The translations under genes and the position numbers were made by a program. A model generated the notes under the pieces. That model was not told where the DNA came from, made no database searches, and saw only the letters and a list, made by a program, of their open reading frames with translations. This document shows, in pieces, positions 8,526 to 19,918 of a DNA stretch of 64,000 nt (its first letter is position 1; each line of letters starts with the position of its first letter). The stretch comes from Zoogloea sp. (lineage in GTDB: Bacteria; Pseudomonadota; Gammaproteobacteria; Burkholderiales; Rhodocyclaceae), in the NCBI GenBank assembly GCA_016703645.1, contig JADJBR010000010.1, positions 558,001 through 622,000 on the forward strand, written 5' to 3'.

Positions 8526-9722
8526 TCAGGCGGCAGCGGGACGCCGGATCGGCGGGGGAACCATGCCCGAGGCAAGGATCAACCAGACCAGGGCAAGACC
8601 GCCCCCCAGCAGGGATACCGCGCCCGCCCCCACGTGCTGGACCAGCCAGCCGCCCAGGGCGCCGCCCAGAAACAGCCCGACGGACTGCAATGTATTGTAG
8701 ATGCCCAGAGCCGTGCCTTTGGCATGGGGAGGCGCGATGCGCGAGATCCATGAAGGCTGGGTCGCCTCAAGCACATTGAAAGCAACGAAGAACAGCGTCA
8801 GCAGGATGGCCAGCGGCCACAGCCCCGCACTTCCCGTCAGGTACAAACCGGCCTGGACGAGAAGGAGCAAACCGATGGCCGAGTTGAACACCTTCTTCAT
8901 GGCCCCCTTCTTCTCGGCCATGATGATGGCGGGCACCATCACCACGAAAGACAGCAGCACCGCGGGCAGATAGACCTTCCAGTGCTCGGCCATCGGCAGC
9001 CCGGCGGCCACCAGGCCGGCCGGCACCAGCACCCACATGGCGGTCTGCATCAGATGCAGGGCGAATACACCGAAGTTGAGCCGCATTAGCTGGCCATTGC
9101 CCAGCACCTCGGAGAAGCGTCCGACGGCCCGGGGCACCGGCGGTGCGGCGGGCACGACGAACAGCACCGTGAACACGGCGCCGACAGCCAGCGCAGCGGT
9201 AAGCCAGAACAGGCCATCCATGCCGATCAGGGCATACAGCAGCGGCGCAGCCACCATCGACAGGGCGAACACCAGGCCGATGGACGAGCCGATCATGGCC
9301 ATCACCTTGGTGCGGTGCTGGTCGCGGGTGAGGTCGGCCGCCAGGGCCGTGACCGCTGCCGAGATGGCACCGGCACCCTGCAGCACCCGGCCGATGATGA
9401 CCGTCTGCACATCCTGGGCGAGGGCGGCCACCACACTGCCGACGATGAACAGGAGCAAACCGAAGACAATCACCGGCTTGCGTCCGAAACGGTCGGAGGC
9501 GGCACCGAAGGGAATCTGCAGGAAAGCCTGAGTCAGCCCGTAGGCGCCGATGGCCATGCCGACCATCGCCACGTTGTCGCCGCCCGGCATGCCGTGGGCA
9601 TGCACCGCAAAGACGGGCAGGATCAGGAACAGGCCGAGCATGCGCAGGGCGAAGATCGCGGCCAGCGAAACGCCGGCGCGACGCTCGGCCGGGCTCATCT
9701 TGTCGGTGTCGGAAGAAGCCAT
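8526..9722 (-). CDS. MFS transporter (YajR-like)
   Basis: The 398-residue protein has about 12 predicted membrane helices. The MFS motif-A region between helices 2 and 3 reads [14 protein letters not shown], and motif [13 protein letters not shown] lies in helix 4. It belongs to the drug/H+ antiporter branch (YajR-like) without the extra C-terminal YAM domain of E. coli YajR. It ends 31 bp before ssb and is probably co-transcribed with it. The divergent uvrA start is only 66 bp away, so both promoters share a short region. Substrate unknown. Confidence 0.88.
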   Translation of the reverse strand: MASSDTDKMSPAERRAGVSLAAIFALRMLGLFLILPVFAVHAHGMPGGDNVAMVGMAIGAYGLTQAFLQIPFGAASDRFGRKPVIVFGLLLFIVGSVVAALAQDVQTVIIGRVLQGAGAISAAVTALAADLTRDQHRTKVMAMIGSSIGLVFALSMVAAPLLYALIGMDGLFWLTAALAVGAVFTVLFVVPAAPPVPRAVGRFSEVLGNGQLMRLNFGVFALHLMQTAMWVLVPAGLVAAGLPMAEHWKVYLPAVLLSFVVMVPAIIMAEKKGAMKKVFNSAIGLLLLVQAGLYLTGSAGLWPLAILLTLFFVAFNVLEATQPSWISRIAPPHAKGTALGIYNTLQSVGLFLGGALGGWLVQHVGAGAVSLLGGGLALVWLILASGMVPPPIRRPAAA

Positions 9723-9788
9723 CGAAGCTGCTGCGTGGGGAGGGGCAAGAGGCGTATATTAACAGGTTGCCCCCACCCCGAACGCCCC

Positions 9789-12623
9789 ATGGAAGCCATC
9801 CGAATCCGCGGTGCCCGCACCCATAACCTGAAGAACATCGCGCTCGACATACCGCGCAACAAACTTACCGTGATCACCGGGCTTTCCGGCTCCGGCAAGA
9901 GCTCGCTGGCCTTCGACACGCTCTACGCCGAGGGCCAGCGCCGCTATGTGGAGAGCCTGTCGGCCTACGCGCGGCAGTTCCTGCAGTTGATGGAGAAGCC
10001 CGATGTGGACCTGATCGAGGGTTTGTCGCCGGCCATCTCCATCGAGCAGAAGGCCACCAGCCACAACCCGCGCTCCACGGTGGGCACCATCACCGAGATC
10101 CATGACTACCTGCGCCTGCTCTACGCCCGCGCCGGCACGCCGCACTGCCCCGACCACCCGGAGCACGCCCTGGAAGCCCAGAGCATTTCCCAGATGGTGG
10201 ACGCGGTGCTGGCCCTGCCCGAAGAGACCAAGCTGATGATCGTCGCCCCGGTGGTCAGCGGCCGCAAGGGCGAACAGGCCGATCTGTTTGCCGAGCTGCG
10301 TGCCCAGGGCTTCGTGCGGGTGCGGGTGGATGGCATCGTCCATGAGCTCGACAACCTGCCGGCCCTCGAGAAGGGCCGGCGGCACACCATCGAGGTGGTG
10401 GTGGATCGCCTCAAGGTGCGCCAGGACTTGCGCAGCCGCATCGCCGAATCCTTCGAGACCGCCCTCACCCATGCCGAGGGCCGCGCCATCGCCGTCGAGA
10501 TGGACAGCGGCACCGAACATCTGTTCTCGGCCAAGTTCGCCTGCCCGGTGTGCAGCTTCGCCCTGGCCGAGCTCGAACCTCGCCTGTTCTCCTTCAACAA
10601 TCCGATGGGCGCCTGCCCCAAGTGCGACGGGCTGGGCCACGTGGACTTCTTCGACCCGGTCCGGGTGGTCGCCCACCCCGAACTGTCCCTGGCCTCCGGC
10701 GCCATCCGCGGCTGGGACCGGCGCAACCAGTTCTATTTCCAGCTCCTCGCCAGCCTCGCCAGCCACTACGGCTTCGACATCGAGACCCCCTGGGAGAACC
10801 TGCCGGAAGCCATCCGCGAAGTAGTCCTGCACGGCTCCGGCAAGGACAGGATCGCCTTCCGCTACCTGTCCGACGGTGGCAAGGCGGTGATCAAGGAGCA
10901 TGCCTTCGAAGGCATCATCCCCAACCTGGAGCGGCGCTTCAAGGAAACCGACTCCCTGGCCGTGCGCGAGGAGCTCGCCAAGTACCGGGCCAACCAGCCC
11001 TGCCCGGCCTGCCACGGCACCCGCCTGCGCACCGAGGCGCGCTTCGTGCTGATCGGGGGTCGCAACCTCTCCGAGATCAGCCGCCTGCCCCTGGGTCAGT
11101 GCAAGGCCTTCTTTGACAGCCTCAGCCTCACCGGCCAGCGGGGTCAGGTGGCCGACAAGATCGTCTCCGAGATCTCCAGCCGCCTGCAGTTCCTGATCAA
11201 CGTCGGCCTCGACTACCTGTCCCTCGACCGCTCCGCCGACACCCTGTCGGGCGGCGAAGCCCAGCGCATCCGCCTGGCCAGCCAGATCGGCTCCGGCCTC
11301 ACCGGTGTCATGTATGTGCTCGACGAGCCCTCCATCGGCCTGCACCAGCGGGACAACGACCGTCTCCTGGACACCCTCCGCCGCCTGCGCGACATGGGCA
11401 ACACCGTGATCGTCGTCGAGCACGACGAGGACGCCATCCGTATGGCCGACTACGTGGTTGACATGGGCCCCGGTGCCGGCGAACACGGCGGGCAGGTGAT
11501 TGCCGAAGGCAAACCGGAAGACGTGGCCGCCCACCCCGATTCCCTCACCGGCGCCTATCTGTCGGGCACCCGGAGCATTGCCGTACCCGCCACCCGGCAC
11601 CGCCCCGACCCCGAACGCACGCTGCGCATCAAGGGCGCCACCGGCAACAACCTGCGCGACACCTGCGTCGATATCCCGGTGGGGCTATTCACCTGCGTCA
11701 CCGGCGTTTCCGGATCGGGCAAGAGCACCCTCATCAACGACACCCTCTACGCCCACGTGGCCCGCCACGTGAACGGCAGCAGCATCGAAGCGGCCCCCTG
11801 CATCGGCATTGAGGGGCTGGACCACTTCGACAAGGTCATCAACGTGGACCAGAGCCCCATCGGCCGCACCCCACGTTCCAACCCGGCCACCTACACCGGC
11901 CTGCTCACCCCCATCCGCGACCTCTTCTCCGGCGTACCCGAAGCCAAGGCCCGCGGCTACGGCCCCGGGCGCTTCAGCTTCAACGTCAAGGGCGGGCGCT
12001 GCGAAGCCTGCCAGGGCGACGGCCTGATCAAAGTGGAGATGCACTTCCTGCCCGACATGTACGTGCCCTGCGACGTCTGCCACGGCAAGCGCTACAACCG
12101 GGAAACCCTGGAGATCCGCTACAAGGGCAAGACCATCTACGAAGTGCTGGAGATGACCGTCGAGCAGGCCCTGGCCTTCTTCAACGCCGTACCCATCGTG
12201 GCCCGCAAGCTCGAAACCCTGATGCAGGTGGGCCTTGGCTACATCCGCCTCGGCCAGAGCGCCACCACCCTGTCGGGTGGCGAGGCCCAACGCGTCAAGC
12301 TGGCCCTGGAGCTCTCCAAGCGCGATACCGGGCGCACGCTCTACATCCTGGATGAGCCCACCACCGGCCTGCATTTTGCCGACATCGAACTGCTGCTCTC
12401 GGTGCTCCATCGTCTGCGCGACCACGGCAATACCATTGTCGTCATCGAACACAATCTCGACGTCATCAAGACCGCCGACTGGCTCATCGACATGGGCCCC
12501 GAGGGGGGAGACGGGGGCGGCATGGTGGTCGGTGCCGGCTCGCCGGAGGAGCTGGCCTGCAACCCCGCCAGTCATATGGGTCGCTATCTGACCAAACAAC
12601 TGAAGCCCCGCCCCATCCCCTGA
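9789..12623 (+). CDS. uvrA: UvrABC system protein A (excinuclease ATPase)
   Basis: The 944-residue protein has the standard UvrA length and architecture. It shows Walker [21 protein letters not shown] near residue 31 and a second [13 protein letters not shown] near 640, each with an ABC signature LSGGEAQR. Zinc modules are visible (CPVCSF..CPKCDG and [18 protein letters not shown]). It recognises bulky DNA lesions with UvrB in nucleotide excision repair. The ATG at 9789 fits the conserved start [18 protein letters not shown] possible -10 (TATATTA) lies about 30 bp upstream; I see no convincing LexA box. Confidence 0.98.
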   Translation: MEAIRIRGARTHNLKNIALDIPRNKLTVITGLSGSGKSSLAFDTLYAEGQRRYVESLSAYARQFLQLMEKPDVDLIEGLSPAISIEQKATSHNPRSTVGTITEIHDYLRLLYARAGTPHCPDHPEHALEAQSISQMVDAVLALPEETKLMIVAPVVSGRKGEQADLFAELRAQGFVRVRVDGIVHELDNLPALEKGRRHTIEVVVDRLKVRQDLRSRIAESFETALTHAEGRAIAVEMDSGTEHLFSAKFACPVCSFALAELEPRLFSFNNPMGACPKCDGLGHVDFFDPVRVVAHPELSLASGAIRGWDRRNQFYFQLLASLASHYGFDIETPWENLPEAIREVVLHGSGKDRIAFRYLSDGGKAVIKEHAFEGIIPNLERRFKETDSLAVREELAKYRANQPCPACHGTRLRTEARFVLIGGRNLSEISRLPLGQCKAFFDSLSLTGQRGQVADKIVSEISSRLQFLINVGLDYLSLDRSADTLSGGEAQRIRLASQIGSGLTGVMYVLDEPSIGLHQRDNDRLLDTLRRLRDMGNTVIVVEHDEDAIRMADYVVDMGPGAGEHGGQVIAEGKPEDVAAHPDSLTGAYLSGTRSIAVPATRHRPDPERTLRIKGATGNNLRDTCVDIPVGLFTCVTGVSGSGKSTLINDTLYAHVARHVNGSSIEAAPCIGIEGLDHFDKVINVDQSPIGRTPRSNPATYTGLLTPIRDLFSGVPEAKARGYGPGRFSFNVKGGRCEACQGDGLIKVEMHFLPDMYVPCDVCHGKRYNRETLEIRYKGKTIYEVLEMTVEQALAFFNAVPIVARKLETLMQVGLGYIRLGQSATTLSGGEAQRVKLALELSKRDTGRTLYILDEPTTGLHFADIELLLSVLHRLRDHGNTIVVIEHNLDVIKTADWLIDMGPEGGDGGGMVVGAGSPEELACNPASHMGRYLTKQLKPRPIP

Positions 12624-13002
12624 GCATCCCGGAGAGCCGCGCCCAGTCTGGAAGGAAGCCTGCGACGCGGCGCCCCCACGCGCGGACTATGGAGTATCAT
12701 GAGTGTCACGTAAACGGACACTTCGGCACGGGGCCTCCTCCAGGAATACCGGCCGCAACACATTCCGGAAGATTACATCAGGCGCCCAGCCCCCGCGCCG
12801 ACGATGGCAAACCGCATCGCAGGCAATACATGGGATCTCGTAGCTCGGGGGCACCTCACCAGGCAAGCTCCATTCCGCCCTTGTCCGGGCGCGTCAGCGC
12901 CGCGCGGCACCGTACCGGTGTGCGCCGGCCCCTGCCCATCAGACACCCTGTACGGCCCCTGCTCCATCCGCCTCCCCCCCAGGCCATCGATCGAGCCCCG
13001 TC
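12624..13002. other. Intergenic region without recognisable gene
   Basis: Nothing coding is convincing here. A weak GCCGCG/CGCGGC stem (12636-12641 and 12666-12671) could help end uvrA transcription. The remainder presumably contains the leader and promoter of the REC-ANTAR gene. Confidence 0.35.
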
Positions 13003-13608
13003 ATGAGCGTCGATACCTCCTCCCCCGGCCGCCCCCGCATTCTGCTGATTGCCGATGACGCCACGTTCACCACAGCCCTGGATCTCGGCCTCCAGTCAGA
13101 GGGCTACGACCTGACCTGCGCCACGGACACAGGTCACGCACTCTCCCTGCGCGGGGAATACCACTTCGACCTCGCCATCCTTGATGAACCGCTCCCGTGC
13201 ATCATGCAGCATGAACTCGCCCGCACACTGCGGGAACAGTTCCAGCTACCCTTCATCGTGCTCAGCAGTTGCGCCGACAGTAGCTGCCTCCAGAACGCCA
13301 TCATCGAGGGCGCCCTCGCCTACCTCATGAAACCGGTGGATGTGTGTCAGCTGATACCGATGATCGCCACCGCCATCGCCCGCGGAACGGAATTGAAAGC
13401 CCTGCGCACCACCCGCGACCAGTTGCAGACTGCCCTCAACCAGGAAAGGGACATCAGCATCGCCACCGGCATGGTGATGGTCCGGCTCGACCTGGATCGG
13501 GCGGGGGCCTTTGAATTCCTGCGCCGGCAGGCCCGATCAAGCCGGCGCAAGCTTGGCGAGGTGGCCCATGAGTTGATCGGCAATCGCGGCGCCACCCTAA
13601 AGACATAG
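13003..13608 (+). CDS. Response regulator with ANTAR RNA-binding domain
   Basis: The 201-residue protein has a receiver domain at residues 11-128 (LLIADDATF acidic pocket, phospho-Asp in LAILDEP, Lys in YLMKPVD). A coiled-coil linker and a C-terminal ANTAR domain (about 148-195, RDISIATGMVMVRLDLDRAG) follow. ANTAR regulators (AmiR, NasT, EutV) bind paired hairpins in nascent RNA and prevent termination. No nitrate, amide or ethanolamine operon is nearby, so its targets are elsewhere. The following gene is a c-di-GMP protein 145 bp downstream, which may share input. Confidence 0.88.
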   Translation: MSVDTSSPGRPRILLIADDATFTTALDLGLQSEGYDLTCATDTGHALSLRGEYHFDLAILDEPLPCIMQHELARTLREQFQLPFIVLSSCADSSCLQNAIIEGALAYLMKPVDVCQLIPMIATAIARGTELKALRTTRDQLQTALNQERDISIATGMVMVRLDLDRAGAFEFLRRQARSSRRKLGEVAHELIGNRGATLKT

Positions 13609-13753
13609 GCATTTCCGCCGTAAACCGGCACATTCCATGGTCGCCCCTCACGGCGACGGCACCACGGGCCCGGACCCCGCCCCAGACTGACTGTTGCCAA
13701 GGTCCTCGCAGCCCATACACTGCCAGGACGGCGGCCACTCCAAGCGGGGCAGC

Positions 13754-15514
13754 ATGATCGCCAGTTCCAACGGCCGGCCGAAAACCGGGCTTTCCCAAGG
13801 CAAGACCGCCAGCCCGGTCGCCACCCCCTATCTCAACCGCGACGCCACCCCCGTCGCCCAGATCCTTGCCCGCGCCATTGAGCAGACCGATGACGCAGTC
13901 ATGATCACCCGCTCCGATGGCGTCATCGAGTACGTCAACCCGGGCTTTGAGCGCATCACCGGCTACCGCGCCGGCGACATCATCGGCCGCCGCCCCTCCA
14001 TCCTCGCCTCGGGCATGCATCCGCCCGCCTTCTATAGCGAACTGTGGCGCACCCTTGGCCGCGGTGAATCCTTCCGCAGCGTGTTCACCAACCGGCGCAG
14101 CAGTGGCGAGCTTTATTACGAAGAGAAGACCATCAGCCCGATACGGGGTGCCGACGAAGCCATCAGCCATTTCGTGGCCACCGGCAAGGACGTCACCGAA
14201 CGCATTGCCGCCGAACGCCGCCTCGAATACCTCGCCAACTACGACGCCCTCACCGGCCTGCCCAATCGCAGCCTGCTCCATGACCGCCTCGCCCAGGCCA
14301 TCCAGCGCGCCCATCGCCTGGGCAAGGGCGTTGCCGTGCAGTTCGTGGACCTGGACCGCTTCAAGCTCATCAACGACACCCTCGGCCACAATGCCGGCGA
14401 CCGGGTGCTGATCGAAGCCGCCAGCCGACTGCGCCAATGCCTGCGTGCCACCGATACCGTCGCCCGCCTCGGCGGCGACGAATTCATCCTGATTCAGGAA
14501 GGCGTGGGCAATCCCGATGAAGTCGAGCAAGTCGCACGCAAGGTTCTCGATGCCTTCGCACCCTGCTTTCCCGTGGCGCCCCCCCAAGGCCTCTTCGTCA
14601 GCGTCAGCGTCGGCCTCGCCCTCTACCCGGGAGACGGCCTCACCCCTGACGAACTGCTGATGCGGGCAGATCTGGCCATGTACCGGGCCAAGGAAGGCGG
14701 ACGCAACAGCTTCCGCTTCTTCGAAGCGGCCATGGACGCCAGCGCCATGCGCACCCTGACCCTCGAAGCGGCCATCCGTGGCGCCCTCGACAACCGGGAA
14801 TTCGCCGTCGTCTATCAGCCCATCATCGACACGCGCACCCAGCGCCCGATTGCCGTCGAGGCCCTGATGCGCTGGCACTCACCCGTCCATGGCACCGTTC
14901 CGCCGGATCACTTCATCCCTCTGCTCGAAGAAAACGGCATGATCGTGCCCGTATCCCGCTGGGCCCTGCGCCAGGCCCTGCGCCAGGTTCGCACCCTGCA
15001 ATGCGCCGGACAGCCCGCGCTGCGCCTTGCCTTCAACCTCTCCAGCCGCCAGTTCCGCGACGTGGAATTGCTCCAGGACGTCACCGCGGCCCTCGACGAA
15101 GCGGGTTTCGACCCCACGCTGCTGGAGCTTGAACTCACCGAAAGCGCCCTCATGGACAACCCGGACGCCTCTGCCGCCGTGCTGGAAGCCCTGCGCGCAC
15201 GGGGTATCCGGGTCGCGGTGGACGACTTCGGCACCGGCTACTCATCCCTCGCCTACCTGATGCGCTTCCCCGTGCGCACCCTCAAGATCGACCGCAGCTT
15301 CGTCTATCAGATGGAGCGCAGCAAGGAAGCTGCCACCATCGTCCGCGCCATTGCCTCCCTGGCGCGCAGCCTGGGGCTCGAACTGATCGGCGAAGGGGTG
15401 GAAAATGTGGGGCAGCTTGCGCTGCTGCAGGAAGTCGGCTGCCACCAGGTCCAGGGTTTCCTGTTCAGCCGGCCGGTCACGGGTGCCGAACTGGCTCTTA
15501 GCTTCCCGCACTGA
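13754..15514 (+). CDS. PAS-GGDEF-EAL c-di-GMP turnover protein
   Basis: The 586-residue protein carries a PAS domain (residues about 35-160: DDAVMITRSDGVIEYVNPGF), a GGDEF cyclase domain (165-325, intact RLGGDEFILI) and an EAL phosphodiesterase domain (340-580). EAL motifs look intact: AVEALMRW, NLSSRQF, LELTES, DDFGTGYSSL, KIDRS, GEGVE and QGFLFSRP. It could make or degrade c-di-GMP depending on the PAS signal. There are no membrane helices, so it is cytosolic. I prefer the ATG at 13754; a TTG 60 bp upstream is possible. A dispersed repeat follows the stop. Confidence 0.92.
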   Translation: MIASSNGRPKTGLSQGKTASPVATPYLNRDATPVAQILARAIEQTDDAVMITRSDGVIEYVNPGFERITGYRAGDIIGRRPSILASGMHPPAFYSELWRTLGRGESFRSVFTNRRSSGELYYEEKTISPIRGADEAISHFVATGKDVTERIAAERRLEYLANYDALTGLPNRSLLHDRLAQAIQRAHRLGKGVAVQFVDLDRFKLINDTLGHNAGDRVLIEAASRLRQCLRATDTVARLGGDEFILIQEGVGNPDEVEQVARKVLDAFAPCFPVAPPQGLFVSVSVGLALYPGDGLTPDELLMRADLAMYRAKEGGRNSFRFFEAAMDASAMRTLTLEAAIRGALDNREFAVVYQPIIDTRTQRPIAVEALMRWHSPVHGTVPPDHFIPLLEENGMIVPVSRWALRQALRQVRTLQCAGQPALRLAFNLSSRQFRDVELLQDVTAALDEAGFDPTLLELELTESALMDNPDASAAVLEALRARGIRVAVDDFGTGYSSLAYLMRFPVRTLKIDRSFVYQMERSKEAATIVRAIASLARSLGLELIGEGVENVGQLALLQEVGCHQVQGFLFSRPVTGAELALSFPH

Positions 15515-15518
15515 AAGC

Positions 15519-15645
15519 ACGTAAAGCCATCGCAACACGCGGTTCGGGTTGCCTCCCGGAAGCACCGCCTTACACGGGGTACGGCGGGCGTCCGCAAGGG
15601 CGCAATCGCACCCCACGGCAGACTGACTCGCACGCCTGCACGCCC
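15519..15645 (+). repeat. Dispersed short repeat, copy B
   Basis: This copy lies between the GGDEF-EAL and DUF1186 genes. It aligns along its length with copy C (16629-16743): CGGTTCGGGTTGCC, then GAAGCACCGCC, then GGGGTACGGCGGGCG, then GCAAGGGCGCAATCGCA. It is the most diverged of the three copies and lacks clear terminal inverted repeats. Confidence 0.5.
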
Positions 15646-15716
15646 CGGCCACCACAACCCGCAGCGGTGCACGGCGTTCCAGTACACTGATCTCCACCCC
15701 CACTTCGCCCACGCCC

Positions 15717-16625
<909 letters not shown>

Positions 16626-16628
16626 GAC

Positions 16629-16743
16629 GGTGTGAAGAAATCGTAGCGAGCGGTTCGAGTTCGCCCCGAGAAGCGCAGCCGTACAAGGGTACGGTGAGCA
16701 TCGCAGGGGTGAAATCGGATCGCGCAGCAGATTTATTCACACC
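16629..16743 (+). repeat. Dispersed repeat, copy C, with terminal inverted repeats
   Basis: A 115-bp element whose first 14 bases (GGTGTGAAGAAATC, 16629-16642) pair with the last 14 (GATTTATTCACACC, 16730-16743) with one mismatch. The interior matches copies A and B. The shape is that of a miniature inverted-repeat element. It occupies most of the gap between the DUF1186 and yceH genes. Confidence 0.65.
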
Positions 16744-16839
16744 CTCTGAGCCTCTCCGGCGAGGCCCGAACCGCCTTGCCATCCGGCCGACGCACTGCGT
16801 CGGCTATCATTGCGCCCTCGCAACAACCGGAAGCCTGCC

Positions 16840-17526
16840 ATGACCGACACCGCCCCCGACGTCCCCGCCGCCGCACCTGAAACCCGCTCCGGTTTCGATC
16901 TGGACGACTTCGAGGTGCGTGTCCTCGCGGTTCTCATCGAAAAATCCTTCGTCACCCCCGACACCTATCCCCTGTCGGTCAACGCCCTGCTCACCGGCTG
17001 CAACCAGCTCACCGGGCGCGAGCCGGTGATGAACCTGTCCGAAGCCACCGTGCTGACCACCCTCCACCGCCTGGTCGAGCGCGGCCTCGTGACCCAGCGG
17101 CACCAGGCCGGCGCCCGCGTTGCCAAGTGGGAACACCAGATCCGCCTGCGCCACTCCCTCACCCCCCCCATGCAGGCCGTGCTCACCATCCTGATGCTGC
17201 GTGGCGCCCAGACCGTCGGCGAGATCCGCGCCCGCTGCGAGCGCATGCACACCTTCAACAGCACCGCCGACGTGGAGAACGTGCTCGAACGCCTGGACGA
17301 CAAGGGCATGGCGCTTCAACTGCCCAAGGCACCCGGCACCAAGGAAGCCCGCTACACCCACCTCATGAGCGGCGAAGCCGCCGCCCAGCAAACCTTCGAA
17401 ATCGGCGAGAGCGGCACCCCCCGGGGCAGCCGCGTCGGGGAGCTCGAAGAGGAAGTCCGCCGCCTGCGCCAGCAGCTTGAATGGCTGACCAACGAGTTCG
17501 AGGCATTCCGCAAACAGTTCCAGTGA
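16840..17526 (+). CDS. YceH family protein (UPF0502 / DUF480)
   Basis: The 228-residue protein opens [20 protein letters not shown], the hallmark of DUF480/YceH. It contains two winged-helix-like domains (residues about 20-95 and 105-185) and a C-terminal coiled coil ([17 protein letters not shown]-type heptads, 195-228). The family is widespread in proteobacteria and of unproven function. The ATG at 16840 is chosen by homology. The stop is 8 bp before lgt, suggesting co-transcription. Confidence 0.88.
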   Translation: MTDTAPDVPAAAPETRSGFDLDDFEVRVLAVLIEKSFVTPDTYPLSVNALLTGCNQLTGREPVMNLSEATVLTTLHRLVERGLVTQRHQAGARVAKWEHQIRLRHSLTPPMQAVLTILMLRGAQTVGEIRARCERMHTFNSTADVENVLERLDDKGMALQLPKAPGTKEARYTHLMSGEAAAQQTFEIGESGTPRGSRVGELEEEVRRLRQQLEWLTNEFEAFRKQFQ

Positions 17527-17534
17527 GTCCAGGC

Positions 17535-18317
17535 ATGTTCGTCCATCCCCAGTTCGACCCCATCGCGATCTCCCTCGGCCCCGTGGCCGTGCGCTGGTAC
17601 GGCCTCATGTACCTGGTCGCCTTCGTCCTCTTCGTGGTCCTCGGCCGCGTTCACGCCCGGCGCAGGCCCGAACTGGGCTGGGATGCCCAGCAGATCGACG
17701 ACCTGCTGTTCTACGGTGTGCTGGGGGTGATCCTGGGCGGACGTCTGGGCTACGTGCTGTTTTACAAGCCCCTCTACTACCTCTCCCACCCGGCCGAGAT
17801 CCTGGCGGTGTGGCAGGGCGGCATGGCCTTCCACGGGGGCTTCCTGGGCGTGCTGGTGGCCATGTGGCTGTTCGGGCGCAAGACGGATCGCCCCTGGCTG
17901 GCCGTCACCGACTTCATCGCCCCCCTGGTGCCCCTGGGGCTGGCCGCCGGGCGCCTGGGCAACTTCATCAACGGCGAACTCGTCGGGCGGGTCACCGACG
18001 TCCCCTGGGCCATGGTCTTCCCCCAGGTGGACGCCCTGCCCCGCCACCCCTCCCAGCTCTACCAGTTCGCCCTCGAAGGGCTCAGCCTGTTCTTCATCCT
18101 GTGGTGGTTCTCGGCCAAGCCCCGGCCCCGCGGCCTGGTGTCGGCGGTCTTCCTGATCGGCTACGGCGCCTTCCGCTTCATCGCCGAATTCGGCCGCGAG
18201 CCCGACGACTTCCTCGGCCTGCTCACCTTCGGCATGTCCATGGGCCAGTGGCTGTCCCTGCCGATGATCGTGGCCGGCGTCGCCATGGCGGCCTGGGCGG
18301 TGAAACGGCAGGACTAA
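17535..18317 (+). CDS. lgt: Prolipoprotein diacylglyceryl transferase
   Basis: The 260-residue integral membrane protein has about seven helices and the Lgt signature [19 protein letters not shown] (residues about 134-152), plus [11 protein letters not shown] and RHPSQLYQ. It transfers diacylglycerol from phosphatidylglycerol to the lipobox cysteine of prolipoproteins at the inner membrane, the first step of lipoprotein maturation. The ATG at 17535 follows the yceH stop; in-frame codons upstream belong to the yceH end. A hairpin follows at 18321-18345. Confidence 0.97.
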   Translation: MFVHPQFDPIAISLGPVAVRWYGLMYLVAFVLFVVLGRVHARRRPELGWDAQQIDDLLFYGVLGVILGGRLGYVLFYKPLYYLSHPAEILAVWQGGMAFHGGFLGVLVAMWLFGRKTDRPWLAVTDFIAPLVPLGLAAGRLGNFINGELVGRVTDVPWAMVFPQVDALPRHPSQLYQFALEGLSLFFILWWFSAKPRPRGLVSAVFLIGYGAFRFIAEFGREPDDFLGLLTFGMSMGQWLSLPMIVAGVAMAAWAVKRQD

Positions 18318-18320
18318 GAT

Positions 18321-18345
18321 CCTGACCGGGCAGGCCCCGGCCAGG
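18321..18345 (+). terminator. Hairpin after lgt
   Basis: CCTGACCGGG (18321-18330) pairs with CCCGGCCAGG (18336-18345) in 9 of 10 positions with a 5-base loop, beginning 3 bp after the lgt stop. No U-run follows, so intrinsic termination is uncertain. Confidence 0.45.
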
Positions 18346-18372
18346 ACGTGCGGTGGGATCAGATTGATCCGG

Positions 18373-18470
18373 CATTACGCAAGGCGATGTTCGCGTTAAC
18401 GCTGGGAAGCGTTTTCTCCTCGACAGGCAAGGCTTGAGCCCTTATTTGCAGGCGTTCCGTTGCTTGGCGT
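18373..18470. repeat. Outer flank of inverted repeat around the IS pair (left)
   Basis: CATTACGCAAGGCGATGTTC and the following three bases (18373-18395) match the reverse complement of 21957-21979 in 19 of 23 positions. Further weaker matches continue inward (GGCGTTCCGTTGCTTGGCG here against the minus strand near 21860-21890). The similarity lies outside the insertion sequences, so the two IS copies sit in two members of a larger dispersed repeat in opposite orientation. Confidence 0.5.
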
Positions 18471-18543
18471 TACATCGGCCGGGATTTTTCCACGGCCGGG
18501 TTTGCACACCCGGCCGGCTACGGCGGCGCGGAGCATGCTCCGC
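18471..18543 (-). repeat. REP-like palindromic repeat (family P), copy 1
   Basis: Contains GCGGAGCATGCTCCGC (18528-18543), a perfect palindrome, and the nested stem CGGCCGGG..CCCGGCCGG. Read on the minus strand the whole block matches 34065-34138. It is adjacent to a C-T-rich stem (TTCTTTCTTG / CAAGAAAG, 18570-18599) and to the left end of the first IS copy. Confidence 0.65.
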
Positions 18544-18768
18544 GAAACCCCGCCTCCGCCCCCGGCGGGCGACCTTCTTTCTTGCTTCGCCAAGAAAGAG
18601 ATGATAGACGCCTCCGCCCCTCCACCCACGAAATGACCGACCGCCGGTGCTGACACCGTCAAAGCGGTTCGGCAGGAAAGGCCCCTCCTGCGGTGCTGAA
18701 GGGGGAACCTCTCTGACGGCCGGCCAAAGTGGAGTTCCGACAACCACCTGGGACGAGAGGTCCCCAAG

Positions 18769-19694
18769 ATGAATGCTACAACGTACGGCATGGATATCGC
18801 CAAGAACGTTTTCCAGGTTCACTGGGTGATGGCCACGGGAGAGATCTGCCGCAAGGGGCGGCGCGTCGCGGTCGGCGCCGGGGCGCGCACGGGCACGGTC
18901 CGCTGGGCCATCAGATCGAATTGTTGCGCCAGGTCCGCCCCTTCATCAGCGGCAGGAGGGGCCGACGCCGGGATCTGGCTGGCGGCCCAACACGGGACAT
19001 CCGCCGGGGGCGGTCAAAGCAGCGAGCAGCAAGCCATGCTCCACCGGGTCAGCGTCAGCGCCACGGGTGCCCTGCGCGGGCTGCCTCAATTTGGCGTGAC
19101 CCTTCCCAGGTCGGCCAGGGCGACAACTGGCCCAGCAACGGGCGGGATCAACGACGCCGGCCGGCGGCGGTGCGGCTGGGGCGATCAACTGCTCGCCCTT
19201 GCGGACATCGAACAGCACGTCAAGCGATGGAAGAGGAGATCAGCCTGATGCTCAGAGAGGGGGGGGGGGGGGGGGGGGGGGGGGGGCGTGGGCGCCACCC
19301 CTGGCAGGACCCGGGCGATGGCACGGTTGGCGCACGGGCGGAATTGCCTGCTGCCTCGGTCTTGCTCCGGGTCATCGGGGCACGGGCGGCAAAGTGCGCA
19401 TAGGGAGCATCAGCAAGCGGGGAACGCCTACCTGGACCCTGCTGATCAACGGCGCCCGCGCTTTGGCCAGCCGCGAGCACCGGCCCCGTGGATCTGGCGC
19501 TGCTGGGAGGCGCCCCTTCAACGTGGTGGTGGTCGCCATGCGCACAGCTGGCACGCATCGCGTGGGCTTGTGGCGCATGGGCGGGCCTACGAAGCGAGCT
19601 GGAAAGCGACAGCTCCCCGGCAGCGAGTGCGGCGCGGTGTAAGCCCGTGCTCCATGATCAAAGGCGGGTGACGCCCCACAGTGTGCAGGTGAGT
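18769..19694 (+). pseudogene. IS110-family transposase, multiply frameshifted
   Basis: It begins with the intact start region MNATTYGMDIAKNVFQVHWV, identical to copy 2 and containing the first acidic DEDD residue (MDIAK). Reading frame is lost after about 20 codons by repeated 1-10 base deletions. Later conserved pieces appear in different frames (GIWLAAQHG, SSEQQAML, FGVTLP, DQLLALADIE). The stretch encoding the SARRLRDTPGIGVLG region of copy 2 is absent and replaced by the G run at 19259-19286. It cannot make an active protein as written. Confidence 0.85.
19259..19286. repeat. Homopolymer run of 28 G
   Basis: Twenty-eight consecutive G residues occupy the site where copy 2 has about 50 bp of ordinary transposase coding sequence. 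A run of this length is very unusual in a bacterial chromosome and falls exactly in the eroded IS copy. Sequencing or assembly error is the leading explanation. Confidence 0.95.
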
Positions 19695-19918
19695 ATGACG
19701 TGATGGCAAAGCGGTCAGACCGTGGGTTGGCAAGGCAGATTGCCTCCTGGGCGGCCCCGTGCAAAGCCCCAAAGAAAGTGAGCCCCAACCTCGCGAATGA
19801 CCATCAGGGCCCGCAGGGACAAGCGTCCGGACTGCACCAACAGGCCGGATATAAGACCGCAATGAATCCGCCGAGCCAAAACTCAAAAACTTGCTTGTCA
19901 CACGGGAGGCGTCCATAT

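Larger units (their letters stand above)
18604..19918 (+). mobile_element. IS110-family (IS1111 group) element, eroded copy 1
   Basis: Bounded by ATAGACGCCTCC (18604-18615) and its inverted partner GGGAGGCGTCCATAT (19904-19918), subterminal inverted repeats of the type found in the IS1111 group. Internally it is about 1.3 kb and aligns with copy 2 (20307-21802, opposite orientation). It carries many small deletions and one approximately 50-bp block replaced by a G homopolymer. The transposase is destroyed. The erosion is almost all missing bases, which could be real decay or a poor-quality consensus. Confidence 0.75.

Noticed and set aside
9723-9788. LexA (SOS) box in front of uvrA
   Set aside because: Only TATATTAACAG-like sequence is present; no CTG-N10-CAG dyad could be found.
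9759-11600. 613-codon frame antisense to uvrA
   Set aside because: Mirror frame of a conserved gene, with Gly/Val/His-rich translation and no recognisable domain.
19259-19286. G run as a functional phase-variable tract
   Set aside because: It lies inside an already destroyed transposase and replaces about 50 bp of unrelated sequence; an assembly problem is simpler.
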